DNA of 64,000 bases from an uncultured Coriobacteriaceae bacterium (GTDB lineage: Bacteria; Actinomycetota; Coriobacteriia; Coriobacteriales; Atopobiaceae): NCBI GenBank assembly GCA_902778135.1, contig CACYWP010000001.1:148104-212103 (forward strand). Reading direction: 5' to 3'. Within the stretch, counting starts at the first letter, position 1, and the number at the start of each line of letters is the position of its first letter. Made by a program: the position numbers and the translations under genes. The notes below the pieces were generated by a model. It ran no database searches and was not told the origin of the DNA. It worked only from the letters and a program-made list of their open reading frames with translations. Below, piece after piece: positions 48,823 to 58,220 of this stretch.

Positions 48823-49729
48823 CGATCACATGTCGGATGCACCACGCTGGGAGCTGACGCCCCAGGACGAGGCGTACCCACGTCAGCTCCTCGAGCTGGA
48901 GCAGGTGCCGGAGCGCATCTACGGTCGCGGCGACCCGGCCGTACTGTCCACCATGTGCCTCGGCATCGTGGGGGCACGTAGGCCCACGCCCTATGGGGAG
49001 GCCGTCGCCTCGATGGCGGGGCGCATCGCCGCAGAGTCGGGCATCACGGTCGTGTCGGGCGGTGCCATGGGTTGCGATGCCGCGGCGGGTCGTGGCGCCT
49101 TGGATGTCGGGGGCAGGACGATCGTCGTGTCCGGGGTCCCCGCGGACCGCATCTACCCCAAGTCCTCCCAGGACGTGTTCCTGGGAGCCCTGCGGAACGG
49201 CGGTGCGGTCATCTCCCTGGCGCCGTGGGGATCGGAGATACAGCGGTGGTCGTTCCTGCAGCGCAACCGCATCATTGCGGCCCTCTCCGTTGCGTTGCTG
49301 GTCAGCGAGGCTGGGCAGCATTCGGGGACGATGAGCACGGCACTGGCGGCGACGGAGCTGGGACGGGAGGTCTATGCCGCTCCGGGTTCGATCTTCTCGC
49401 CCGAGTCCCAGGGGTCCAACGGCCTCATCCGCGACGGTGCCCACATCGTCACCTGCGAGCAGGACCTCGAGATGCTCATCTCCCGCGACTATGGGGTGCT
49501 GCGCCTGCTCAGCGAGCAGCTGCCCACGCCACGCGGCCGCGTGCTCTCCGCGCTGGTCGCCTCTCCCATGCGACCGGACGACCTGGCCAACCACCTGGGG
49601 GAGGAACCGCTGGACATGCTGCGCATCCTGTCGGACTACGAGATACAGGGCGTCGTCAGGCGCCTGCCTGATGGGCGCTTTGCGCCGACGCAGGAAACCC
49701 TGCTCGGTCAGGGTAGAATGGGGGCCTGA
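48815..49729 (+). CDS. dprA: DNA processing protein DprA
   Basis: Loads RecA on incoming single-stranded DNA during transformation. It has 304 residues from ATG 48815. The Rossmann-type core has LGIVGARRPTPYGEAVA, VVSGGAMGCDAAAGRGAL and QRNRIIAALS; a winged-helix-like tail ends the protein. With comM it points to possible natural competence, although no uptake genes are in this window. Confidence 0.95.
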   Translation: MASDHMSDAPRWELTPQDEAYPRQLLELEQVPERIYGRGDPAVLSTMCLGIVGARRPTPYGEAVASMAGRIAAESGITVVSGGAMGCDAAAGRGALDVGGRTIVVSGVPADRIYPKSSQDVFLGALRNGGAVISLAPWGSEIQRWSFLQRNRIIAALSVALLVSEAGQHSGTMSTALAATELGREVYAAPGSIFSPESQGSNGLIRDGAHIVTCEQDLEMLISRDYGVLRLLSEQLPTPRGRVLSALVASPMRPDDLANHLGEEPLDMLRILSDYEIQGVVRRLPDGRFAPTQETLLGQGRMGA

Positions 49730-49755
49730 CATGTCCGTCGAGAGGAGCCGTAATC

Positions 49756-51096
49756 GTGGCACAACAGGTCGTGACCGTGGTCGGGGGAGGGCTGGCGGGC
49801 AGCGAGTGCGCGCTCCAGCTGGCCAGGCGTGGTGTTCGGGTGCGTCTGTGCGAGCAGCGCCCCCAGGGGAATGCGCCGGCCCATCATACCGACCGCCTTG
49901 CCGAGCTCGTATGCTCCAACTCGCTCAAATCGCTCCGCGAGGAGAGTGCCGCGGGGTTGCTCAAGTACGAGCTGGGAGCCATGGGATCCCAGCTGCTGGC
50001 CATGGCCAGGCAGTGCGCCGTGCCAGCGGGAGGCGCCCTCGCGGTCGACCGGGACCGCTTCTCGGCCATGGTGACCGAGGCGGTGGAGGCGCATCCGCTC
50101 ATCGAGCTGGTGCGCGAGGAGGTCAGCTCGATACCGGAGGGCCCTTGCGTCATTGCGGCTGGGCCGCTCTGCTCGCCGGCGCTCTTCTCGGCGCTCTGCT
50201 CGCTCGTTGGGGTGGACCACCTCTCCTTCTATGACGCGGCGGCACCCATCGTCGACGCGCAGACCATAGACCGCTCGATTGCCTTCAGCCAGTCCCGCTA
50301 CGAGGACGGGTTGGGCGACTACCTCAACTGCCCCATGGACCGCGACGAGTACGACCGCTTCTACGAGGAGCTCGTGTCGGCAAAGCGGGTCGTCTCGCGC
50401 GACTTCGAGGAGGCCGACCTGTTCAACGCATGCCAGCCGGTCGAGGAGGTCGCACGCAAGGGGCACGACACGCTGCGCTTCGGCGCGCTGAAGCCCGTGG
50501 GCCTGTCCGACCCGCGCACGGGTCGGCGGCCTTGGGCAGTCGTGCAGCTGAGGCCCGAGAACGGCGACTGCACGGCATACAACCTCGTCGGGTTCCAGAC
50601 CAACCTCACCTGGGGGGAGCAGGCCCGCGTCTTCCGCATGATCCCCGGCCTGGGGCAGGCGGAGTTCTTCCGCTATGGCGTCATGCACCGCAACTCCTTC
50701 GTCGATGCGCCACGCGTGCTTGACGACAGCTTCGCGGTCCCGGGGACCGACGTGCGCCTGGCGGGGCAGATCACCGGGACGGAGGGGTATGTCGAGGCGA
50801 TGGCGTCCGGGCTGCTGGCGGCCGTCAACACCTATGCCGACCTGCGGGGCATCGGGCGCCTGCGCCTGCCGGCGACGACGGCGCTCGGGTCGCTCGTCGC
50901 CTATGCGACCAACCCCGACACCGACCCCTACCAACCGATGCACGTCAACTTCGGGCTGGTCCCGCCCCTCGAGGGGCGTCGCATGCGCAAGGGCGAGCGC
51001 TACGCTGCCTATGCCGCGCGTGCGAAGCGCGACCTCGAGGCATGCCTCGCCTCACGCGAGGACCTCTTTGGCGCGGCGGTGCGGACGGACGCATGA
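49756..51096 (+). CDS. trmFO: Folate-dependent tRNA (uracil-5-)-methyltransferase TrmFO
   Basis: Makes T54 in tRNA using methylenetetrahydrofolate and FAD. It has 446 residues from a GTG start behind GAGGAGCC. The FAD motif is VVGGGLAGSECALQLARRG, then LVCSNSLKS; YDAAAPIVDAQTID and NFGLVPPLEGRRMRKGER are conserved. It overlaps xerC by 4 bp. Confidence 0.96.
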   Translation: MAQQVVTVVGGGLAGSECALQLARRGVRVRLCEQRPQGNAPAHHTDRLAELVCSNSLKSLREESAAGLLKYELGAMGSQLLAMARQCAVPAGGALAVDRDRFSAMVTEAVEAHPLIELVREEVSSIPEGPCVIAAGPLCSPALFSALCSLVGVDHLSFYDAAAPIVDAQTIDRSIAFSQSRYEDGLGDYLNCPMDRDEYDRFYEELVSAKRVVSRDFEEADLFNACQPVEEVARKGHDTLRFGALKPVGLSDPRTGRRPWAVVQLRPENGDCTAYNLVGFQTNLTWGEQARVFRMIPGLGQAEFFRYGVMHRNSFVDAPRVLDDSFAVPGTDVRLAGQITGTEGYVEAMASGLLAAVNTYADLRGIGRLRLPATTALGSLVAYATNPDTDPYQPMHVNFGLVPPLEGRRMRKGERYAAYAARAKRDLEACLASREDLFGAAVRTDA

Positions 51097-52028
51097 GCGC
51101 CACCGAACGGGAGGAGGCCCAGGCCCGCTTCGAGCGGGACGTTGACGACTACCTGTCCTACCTGGCGGGCGTGCGCAACCTCTCCGAGAACACCGTGCGG
51201 GCCTACGGGGTCGACCTCGAGGCCTTCTGTGCGTGGTGTCGGCGCGAGGGCGTGCCCGGGGCGACGGCATCCCACCGTGACCTGCGCCGCTACCTGGCCG
51301 AGCTGATGCGCGCGGGGTATTCGGAGAGGACGGTGAACCGCCACCTGTCTGCGATTCGCGGCCTGTACCGCTGGAGGGTGGGGCAGGAGCGCTCCGATGC
51401 CGATGCGGCCTCCGCGCTCGCCAGCCCCAAGCTCTCCAAGACCCTGCCGCGCACGATGTCCGATGCCGACGTGGGCGCCTTGGTCGAGACCTGCGACGCG
51501 ACGACTGTCGAGGGGGTGCGCGACCGGGCGTTCCTCGAGCTGCTCTATGCCACGGGTGCGCGCATCTCGGAGGTGTCGCGCCTGGATGTGGGGGACCTTG
51601 ACATGGCCCAGGCCCAGGTGCGCCTGTTCGGCAAGGGTTCGAAGGAGCGTGTCGTGCCGGTGTACCAGCGGGCCCTGCGGGCGGTGGCGGCGTACATGCG
51701 TGACGCGCGACCGGACCTGGTCGCACGAAGGCGCAGGGGCGGGCACACCACTGCCCTGTTCGTCTCGACGCGTGGAAACCGCATGTCGGCGGATGCGCTG
51801 CGCACCTGCTTCGAGCGGCATGCCCGTCTCGCCGGACTGGACGAGGGCATCACGCCGCATGCGATGAGGCACACCTATGCCACGGAGCTGCTGGGCGGCG
51901 GTGCCGACCTGCGCAGCGTCCAGGAGCTTCTGGGTCACGAGAGCCTCTCGACCACCCAGATCTACACGCACCTCTCGGTCGACCGCCTGAAGGAGGCCAC
52001 CCGTCAGGCGCATCCGCGGGGGGAGTAG
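51093..52028 (+). CDS. xerC: XerC/XerD-type tyrosine recombinase
   Basis: Resolves chromosome dimers at dif sites. It has 311 residues from ATG 51093. A SAM-like N-terminal domain (YLSYLAGVRNLSENTVRAYG) precedes the catalytic domain, with Arg in ATGARISEVSRL, Lys in FGKGSKERVVPV, HAMRHTYATELL (His-x2-Arg), LGHESLSTTQIYTH (His and catalytic Tyr). The place after trmFO and before rpsB supports the housekeeping Xer role, not a phage integrase. Confidence 0.92.
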   Translation: MSATEREEAQARFERDVDDYLSYLAGVRNLSENTVRAYGVDLEAFCAWCRREGVPGATASHRDLRRYLAELMRAGYSERTVNRHLSAIRGLYRWRVGQERSDADAASALASPKLSKTLPRTMSDADVGALVETCDATTVEGVRDRAFLELLYATGARISEVSRLDVGDLDMAQAQVRLFGKGSKERVVPVYQRALRAVAAYMRDARPDLVARRRRGGHTTALFVSTRGNRMSADALRTCFERHARLAGLDEGITPHAMRHTYATELLGGGADLRSVQELLGHESLSTTQIYTHLSVDRLKEATRQAHPRGE

Positions 52029-52101
52029 CGGCGCATCCGGTCCTTTCGACACGACGGATGCCAGAGGGTGGGCCAGCCTGTCCGACGACCACCGATGCGA
52101 T

Positions 52102-52136
52102 GCCAGCGTGGTTTCGCTGGCTGCTCTTGCTATAGT
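52102..52136 (+). promoter_or_regulatory. Hairpin and -10-like box before the protease genes
   Basis: GCCAGCG/CGCTGGC (52102-52121, 6-base loop) is followed by TATAGT at 52131-52136, 40 bases before the first protease. No good -35 is visible because that position falls in the hairpin, so an activator or an operator is possible. Confidence 0.35.
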
Positions 52137-52175
52137 GTGTGTCATTCAGTTCATATGCATGTCCGGGAGGTGCGC

Positions 52176-54887
52176 ATGAGGGGTGCCCGCCGCTTGGCCC
52201 ATGTCGTCTGGGTCCTGGCTCTCGCCATGGTCTCATGGCTTGCCACGCCGACGTCGGCGCAGGCCGCGAACCGTCTGGTGCCGGTCTATCGCATGTACAA
52301 CACCAAGACCTCGGAGCACCTCTACACGACCGGAGCTGCCGAGTACAACGCCTGTGGAAAGGGGGCCTATCGCGACTGGCGCGCGGAGGGCATCGGCTGG
52401 TATGCGCCTTCCGCGGACGAGGGCAGCCCGGTCTATCGCCTGTACAATCGCAGGAGCGGGGACCACCACTACACCACGAGTGCCGGCGAACGCGACACCC
52501 TGGTTGCCAGGCACGGCTGGCGCTTCGAGCAGGTGGCCTTCTACTCCGCGGATGCGGACGACTCCCTCAACGTGCCCCTCTACCGCCTGTACAACGGACG
52601 CCTCCGTCGCGGGCAGCATCACTACACGGCAAGCGCGGGCGAGCGCGACGCGCTGGTGGCCAAGCACGGCTGGCGCTACGAGCAGGTCGGCTTCTATGGC
52701 CTCGACCCCGCATACTGGGACGATGGCGAGATCACCGACGAGTACCTGCAGCGGCTGGACGCGTCGGGTGTCATCGAGGTCGACTTCCACGACAACGGCC
52801 TGCTGCGCACGATAGACGGCACCTTTGTCGGCGAACCCGTGAACGGCAAGGCCGATGCCGCGCTGCTCATCGAGCGCATGGCACCGGTGCTGGGCATCAT
52901 CTGGGACATTGACGTGGATGCCGAGATGGACGTCAGCGTGGCAGAGATCGGCGATGGCGACTTCGAGGTCCTCTACCGGTATGCGCCGCTGTTTGGCGAC
53001 CTGCCCATCATCGGCTCGCAGGTCGTCGTTGCGACGGACTCCGATGGGACGGTGACGGGGCTGTTCAACACCTACATCCCGCGCGTCAAGTGGGGCGGTG
53101 ACGAGCGGACCATCAGCGAGCAGCAGGCAAAGCGCGCCGTCTTCGAGGACCTGGGGTATTCGTGGGGCATCGTGCCGACGGAGGACGATCTCGTCTGCAG
53201 CTGCGAGCTGGCCGTGGATGCCGCCGAGCTGGACGAGCCGCCGGCCTTGGTCTACGTGGTGCGGGTCGCCAACTACCTGCTCGACTTGGAGGCGCCAAAC
53301 GCGCCTACACTCGATTTCATGACTGCGGCGAAGCGACGGGGCCTCATGTCGCGTACCTACTACGTCTACGCGAACGACACGGTGGGGGAGGCTGGAGAGA
53401 TACGCCGCTCGTTCTCGAACGACCAGGGGCTGGAGAGCCTGTCCGCCGCTGGGAGGACACCCGCCCAGGTCGATGCCACCGACCTGTTGGGGCAGACGCG
53501 CACCCTGGACGTCACGTATGGTGGTCCCTTCAACTTGTACTACCTGCAGGACACGAAGAAGGGCATCGACACGTACCGCTTGGAGTACGAGAGCGAGCAG
53601 TCAACTCCCGACCAGGAGCTGGTCGCCTTTGCCAAGCGGCCCGAACCCTTGGAAGCCTCGGCGCACGCCAACGTCGAGGAAGCCTTCGACTTCTATAACG
53701 AGGTGCTTGGCCGCCTCTCCTTTGACAACAGGGGCGGGGAGATCCACATAGGCATCTCCGAGCTGTCCGACGGGAGCCCCTTCTGGAGCCATGAGTACCA
53801 GATCATGAGCCTTGGGTCGTCCGACGGCTATGCAGGCTGCCTTGACGTGGTGGGCCATGAGTTTACCCATGGCGTCATCGACTGTGCGACGGAGCACAGC
53901 GGTGGCCAACGGATACTCGACTACGGCGAGGCGGGTGCCGTGGGTGAGGGATACGGCGACATCATGGGCAGTCTCATCGAGTGGCGCTACAAGCAGACGA
54001 GGGAATGGGACCACCTCATAGAGTTCGACCGCTGGTGGATGGCGGAGGACAGTGGCACGGTCGCGCGGGGGCTGGACTCACCGCAGCTCTACTCGGATTC
54101 CTACGATGAGGGCGAGGAGCCCTATCGCACGGACTACGACGACCGCTATGTGGGCCAGATCGACGAGGGCCACGACAATGGCGGCGTGCACGTGAACAGC
54201 ACCATCCTCAGCCATGCCCTCTATCTGATGATGGTGGACGCGCGCACCAGCCGTGTCGACGACGACCGATGGGCGCACGTGCTCTACCGTTCGATGTTCA
54301 GGCTGCCGTCAAATGCGCGCCTGGGCAATGCGCGGGGCAGCATCATCTCGTCAGCGCGTCTCGAAGGCTTCACTGACAGCGAGCTTCAGGCGGTCAAGGA
54401 TGCGTTCGACGAGGTCGGGCTGCCCGAGCAAGCCTATGGGCCACAGCCGGACCCCGATGCCCCGACGCCGACGCCCGAACCCTCGAACCAGACCATCTTC
54501 GTCTCGCTGACGTGGACGAGCGTGGCGACCATGCACGAGGAGGTCGACCTGGATGCCTACATCTGGTGGCGGGACAGCGGCGGCACGGTCCACTCCCAGC
54601 GGGCTGACGACACCCTGCCCGGTTATACCGGCAGCGCGGTGATGCCCTTCACGTTCGACGAGCCAGGGTCCTACTACTTCGTGGTCAACAGCAACACGGA
54701 ATTCTCGAAGTGGGATGCGGACGTTCTTGTGGCAGATGGCGGTGCGCACACGACGCTGGCGACGTTCAAGACCGAGGGCTACCTGGACAAGGAGGCCTGG
54801 TGGACCGTCTTCAGGATGGATGTGGACGAGGACCTGAACCCAACGTTTGGCAAAGTGGACAGGTGGCAGGCGGGCAAACCGTTCTAA
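52176..54887 (+). CDS. Secreted M4 metalloprotease 1 with DUF5648-type repeats
   Basis: It has 903 residues from ATG 52176 (GGGAGG upstream). A signal peptide (about 1-30) ends in TSAQA. Residues about 33-180 are three repeats of DUF5648 type: VYRMYNTKTSEHLYTT, VYRLYNRRSGDHHYTT, LYRLYNGRLRRGQHHYT. A propeptide with FTP/PepSY features follows (about 205-330). The catalytic M4 domain has zinc site HEFTH at 561-565, the third-ligand helix GEGYGDIMGSLIE (Gly where most have Asn before the Glu) and catalytic GGVHVNS with His672. After a PTPTPEP linker a beta domain of about 115 residues closes the protein. No wall anchor is seen. It is likely a secreted, self-processing protease. Confidence 0.9.
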   Translation: MRGARRLAHVVWVLALAMVSWLATPTSAQAANRLVPVYRMYNTKTSEHLYTTGAAEYNACGKGAYRDWRAEGIGWYAPSADEGSPVYRLYNRRSGDHHYTTSAGERDTLVARHGWRFEQVAFYSADADDSLNVPLYRLYNGRLRRGQHHYTASAGERDALVAKHGWRYEQVGFYGLDPAYWDDGEITDEYLQRLDASGVIEVDFHDNGLLRTIDGTFVGEPVNGKADAALLIERMAPVLGIIWDIDVDAEMDVSVAEIGDGDFEVLYRYAPLFGDLPIIGSQVVVATDSDGTVTGLFNTYIPRVKWGGDERTISEQQAKRAVFEDLGYSWGIVPTEDDLVCSCELAVDAAELDEPPALVYVVRVANYLLDLEAPNAPTLDFMTAAKRRGLMSRTYYVYANDTVGEAGEIRRSFSNDQGLESLSAAGRTPAQVDATDLLGQTRTLDVTYGGPFNLYYLQDTKKGIDTYRLEYESEQSTPDQELVAFAKRPEPLEASAHANVEEAFDFYNEVLGRLSFDNRGGEIHIGISELSDGSPFWSHEYQIMSLGSSDGYAGCLDVVGHEFTHGVIDCATEHSGGQRILDYGEAGAVGEGYGDIMGSLIEWRYKQTREWDHLIEFDRWWMAEDSGTVARGLDSPQLYSDSYDEGEEPYRTDYDDRYVGQIDEGHDNGGVHVNSTILSHALYLMMVDARTSRVDDDRWAHVLYRSMFRLPSNARLGNARGSIISSARLEGFTDSELQAVKDAFDEVGLPEQAYGPQPDPDAPTPTPEPSNQTIFVSLTWTSVATMHEEVDLDAYIWWRDSGGTVHSQRADDTLPGYTGSAVMPFTFDEPGSYYFVVNSNTEFSKWDADVLVADGGAHTTLATFKTEGYLDKEAWWTVFRMDVDEDLNPTFGKVDRWQAGKPF

Positions 54888-54930
54888 AGTGGAGGGAGGA
54901 TATGTCGCCTCCGTCGAAACGAGGTCGTCG

Positions 54931-57900
54931 ATGAACTGCCGTACTCGCTGGTCTCGCGTTCTCGCGTTGCTTGTCTCCCTGGTTGCCAGCATCCTCGTCA
55001 CCACACCCGCGCTGGCCGATGACCTGGTGCCGGTCTACCGCATGTACAACACCAGGACGTCGGAGCACCTCTACACCACGGGAAAGGCCGAGTACAACGC
55101 CTGCGGCAAGGGGGCCTATCGCGACTGGCGCGCCGAGGGCATCGGCTGGTATGCGCCACCGCAGGGCTGGGGTGACCCCGTGTGGCGCCTGTACAACCCC
55201 GGCCTCGGCGACCACCACTACACCTCGAACGCAGGCGAGAGGAACTCGCTGGTCAACAAGCACGGTTGGCGTCTGGAGGGCGTCGCCTTCCAGACGGCCG
55301 ACGAGGACTGGGACGGCGCGGTGCCACTCTACCGCCTCTACAACGGACGCCTGAAGCATGGGCAGCATCACTACACCAGCAACGCAAACGAGCGGGACGC
55401 GCTGGTGGCACGCCACGGCTGGCGCTACGAGCAGGTAGGCTTCTATGGCATCGATCCCGAGACCTGGGACGACGGCGACGGAGGGGACGAGGACGGCGAA
55501 TGGCTCGAGCGGGACGAGCTCCAGGAGATGGTCGACGACGGCGAGATCGAGGTCATCTGGCATGCCGACGACACCCCCCGCGCCATCATAGGCCCGACGA
55601 CCGACGAGCCCATCTGTGACGAGCAGGACGCCGCAGACGAGCTCAACCGCCTGTACGAGGTGCTGGGCGAGGGGTATTGGGCGAGTCCCGAGCAGATCGA
55701 CGCCCAGCATGTGACCGACGATTCGGGCGACGGCGAGTACTTCTATCGCTACACGCAGGCAATCGATGGCATTCCGGTCATCGGCTCCCAGATCGTCATC
55801 TCGACCGACGAGGACGGGAACATGACGGGGCTGCTCAACGCCCACAATCCCAGGACTGACTGGCTGGGCTTCGACACGCTGATCGACGAGGGCGACGCGA
55901 TTGCCGTGGTGCGGCAAAGTCTCGCCTCGGAGTTCGGCGCGGGGTTCGACGCCTCGCAGCTGGACCTCTCGGCCTATCTCGCCATCGACGCCATCGGCTA
56001 TGAGGACGTTCCCGCCCTGGTTTGGGCCGTCCGGGCGACGAACCTCACCTATGCCGACGACGAGAGCTACCAGATAGACACCTCCCAGGACGCCGGGGAT
56101 GTGGACGGCGAGACCACCTTCGCCGGACCGGACGCCTCCGGTGCGTCGGCTGCCAGGCTCGCCGTGGTGGACCGTACCTACCACGTGCTGGCAAACGACG
56201 ACCTCGGCGGAGACCATGAGGCCGGCGAGATCCATCGCGTGCTCGATGGGCTGAAGGAGGCGAGCATCCTCTCGCCGGTGAACGTCTGGGGGAGGGACCT
56301 GCGGGGTGACATGCGCGGTGTTTCCTGCGCGTGGTTTGCGCGCACCATCGACCGTCACACGCTCTACTACGACCTCGAGCGCGACATCCAGGTCTACTCG
56401 TTGGCGGACGGCACCATCGTCTGGAACGACGATGGCAGCCAGAGCGTCAACTACGGCCTGCTGCCCGGCAGGGCCGTCAACTTCGGCGACTCCTACTTCG
56501 GGGCGCTCGACATCACCCTGCTCGGCGACTACGAGGAGATATACGACTTCTACCTCGACGTGCTGGGGCGTCGCTCCTATGACGGCAGGGGTGGCAAGAT
56601 CCGGATCGGATACTACGTCGACGACTGGTGGAACGCCTGCTGGGTTCCCGGCTGCGGGCAGATCATCTACGGGGACCTGGGAGCGTTCTACCAGGCACTC
56701 GACGTGTCGGGACACGAGTTCACCCACGCGGTCATCGAGAACGTGATCAGGACCAGTGACGAGAACGGCGACTTCGTCCCCGCGGGGCTCTCCTACCGGG
56801 GGGAGTCTGGCGCACTCAACGAATCCTATGCCGACATCATGGGCATGCTCATCGAGAACAAGGACGGAGACGGGCGATGGGCCTATGCCGAGGACAGCAC
56901 GCAGACGAGCCGGTCCTTCAGCAACCCAGGGGCCTTCGGGGACCCCGACCACTACAGCAAGCGCTGCACCGACCCCGAGGATGGCAACCACGACTGGGGC
57001 GGCGTCCACACCAACAGCAGCATCTTCAACCACGCGGCCTACCTCATGATGACCGACGCGCGCACCCGCAGCGTCAGCCGCGACACCTGGGCGCGCGTGT
57101 TCTACCGCTCGCTCCATTACCTGTCCGTCGACGCAAGCTTCAAGGACGCGCGCAGCGCGGTCATCATGTCGGCCATCTGCAGGGGGTTCACCGGCCAGCG
57201 CCTACAGGCCATCATCGACGCGTTCGACGCGGTGGGCATCGGCAGGGACACCACGGTCAACTCGCTGGTCAGCTGGAGCAGCCCAGCCAGTCCCTCGCAT
57301 GCCGACATCGACCTGGACGCCTACTTCTATGCCTGGTACGACAACGGCGAGGCCCTCACCGTGTCCGCCATCGAGGACACCGGGGCCGGGCAGAAGGGCA
57401 GCGAGCTGGTGCGCATGCACTACGACAAGCCCGGCACCTACTTCTTCTGCGTGCACGACTTCGATCACGAGTATCGCAACTGGACGGCCAACGTGCGAGT
57501 CTACGACTCCGACCCAGCCGAGGTCCTCGCGAGCTTCGGCCCCAACAAGACGCCGACGCCCGGCACGTGGTGGACCATCTATCGCATGGACGTCGACGAG
57601 AACCTTGCCGCGACGTTCACCTATGTCAACGAGTGGTCCAACGAGTGTCCCTGGGACGAGGGTTACGTCGACGATGACGACGGGGGAGACGAGCCCGTGG
57701 ACGACATCACCTACAAGGTGAAGGCGACCCTGACATGGACCAGCGCGGGCAGCAACGCCGCGGCGGACCTGGACGGGTACTTCTACACGGGATCGGGGAG
57801 CTCCGCCAAGGTGTTCTCCCACGACAGCAACCCGACGCCCAACCCGCGGGGCACCACCGAGACGGTGACGATGGACCTCGCGCCTGGAACGTTCTACCTC

Positions 57901-58134
57901 TGCGCATGGGACCAGTCGTTCAACTACCGCTTCTGGAACGCCACGGTACGGGTCGACAAGCTGACGTATCGCAACGGCTCGCTGGAGCGCACGACCAACA
58001 TCGGCAGCTACGAGACCTCCTACAGCGGTGCCAGCGCCCCGAACAGGTGCTGGGTGGTGTGTTCGCTGTCGGTGGATGACGACCTCAACGTCAGCATATC
58101 GAAGGAGGACAGGTGGCGCGCCAACAAGACGTAG
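54931..58134 (+). CDS. Secreted M4 metalloprotease 2 with two C-terminal beta domains
   Basis: It has 1067 residues from ATG 54931, 43 bp after protease 1. The signal peptide ends near TTPALA. The same three N-terminal repeats follow (VYRMYNTRTSEHLYTT and so on), nearly identical to those of its neighbours. The M4 domain is the most typical of the three: HEFTH at 595-599, GALNESYADIMGMLIE, FGDPDHYSKR as in thermolysin, and GGVHTNSSIFNHAAYLM with His693. Two beta domains follow, each with a T/SWxS...DLDxY motif (DIDLDAYFYAW; ADLDGYFYTG), separated by an acidic linker. These resemble PPC-like or DUF2135-like domains, a by-eye guess. Confidence 0.9.
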   Translation: MNCRTRWSRVLALLVSLVASILVTTPALADDLVPVYRMYNTRTSEHLYTTGKAEYNACGKGAYRDWRAEGIGWYAPPQGWGDPVWRLYNPGLGDHHYTSNAGERNSLVNKHGWRLEGVAFQTADEDWDGAVPLYRLYNGRLKHGQHHYTSNANERDALVARHGWRYEQVGFYGIDPETWDDGDGGDEDGEWLERDELQEMVDDGEIEVIWHADDTPRAIIGPTTDEPICDEQDAADELNRLYEVLGEGYWASPEQIDAQHVTDDSGDGEYFYRYTQAIDGIPVIGSQIVISTDEDGNMTGLLNAHNPRTDWLGFDTLIDEGDAIAVVRQSLASEFGAGFDASQLDLSAYLAIDAIGYEDVPALVWAVRATNLTYADDESYQIDTSQDAGDVDGETTFAGPDASGASAARLAVVDRTYHVLANDDLGGDHEAGEIHRVLDGLKEASILSPVNVWGRDLRGDMRGVSCAWFARTIDRHTLYYDLERDIQVYSLADGTIVWNDDGSQSVNYGLLPGRAVNFGDSYFGALDITLLGDYEEIYDFYLDVLGRRSYDGRGGKIRIGYYVDDWWNACWVPGCGQIIYGDLGAFYQALDVSGHEFTHAVIENVIRTSDENGDFVPAGLSYRGESGALNESYADIMGMLIENKDGDGRWAYAEDSTQTSRSFSNPGAFGDPDHYSKRCTDPEDGNHDWGGVHTNSSIFNHAAYLMMTDARTRSVSRDTWARVFYRSLHYLSVDASFKDARSAVIMSAICRGFTGQRLQAIIDAFDAVGIGRDTTVNSLVSWSSPASPSHADIDLDAYFYAWYDNGEALTVSAIEDTGAGQKGSELVRMHYDKPGTYFFCVHDFDHEYRNWTANVRVYDSDPAEVLASFGPNKTPTPGTWWTIYRMDVDENLAATFTYVNEWSNECPWDEGYVDDDDGGDEPVDDITYKVKATLTWTSAGSNAAADLDGYFYTGSGSSAKVFSHDSNPTPNPRGTTETVTMDLAPGTFYLCAWDQSFNYRFWNATVRVDKLTYRNGSLERTTNIGSYETSYSGASAPNRCWVVCSLSVDDDLNVSISKEDRWRANKT

Positions 58135-58220
58135 GCGGGGATGGTCAGCCGAACCGCATGGCTGGCCGTCTAGTCGGACGAATCCTGCGGCCGTCGAGGT
58201 TTGCGAGTGAGGAGCAGGGA

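Noticed and set aside
51093..52028. Tyrosine recombinase as the integrase of a mobile island carrying the proteases
   Set aside because: It overlaps trmFO and lies in the conserved dprA-trmFO-xerC-rpsB order. No att-like repeats or other mobility genes flank the protease block.
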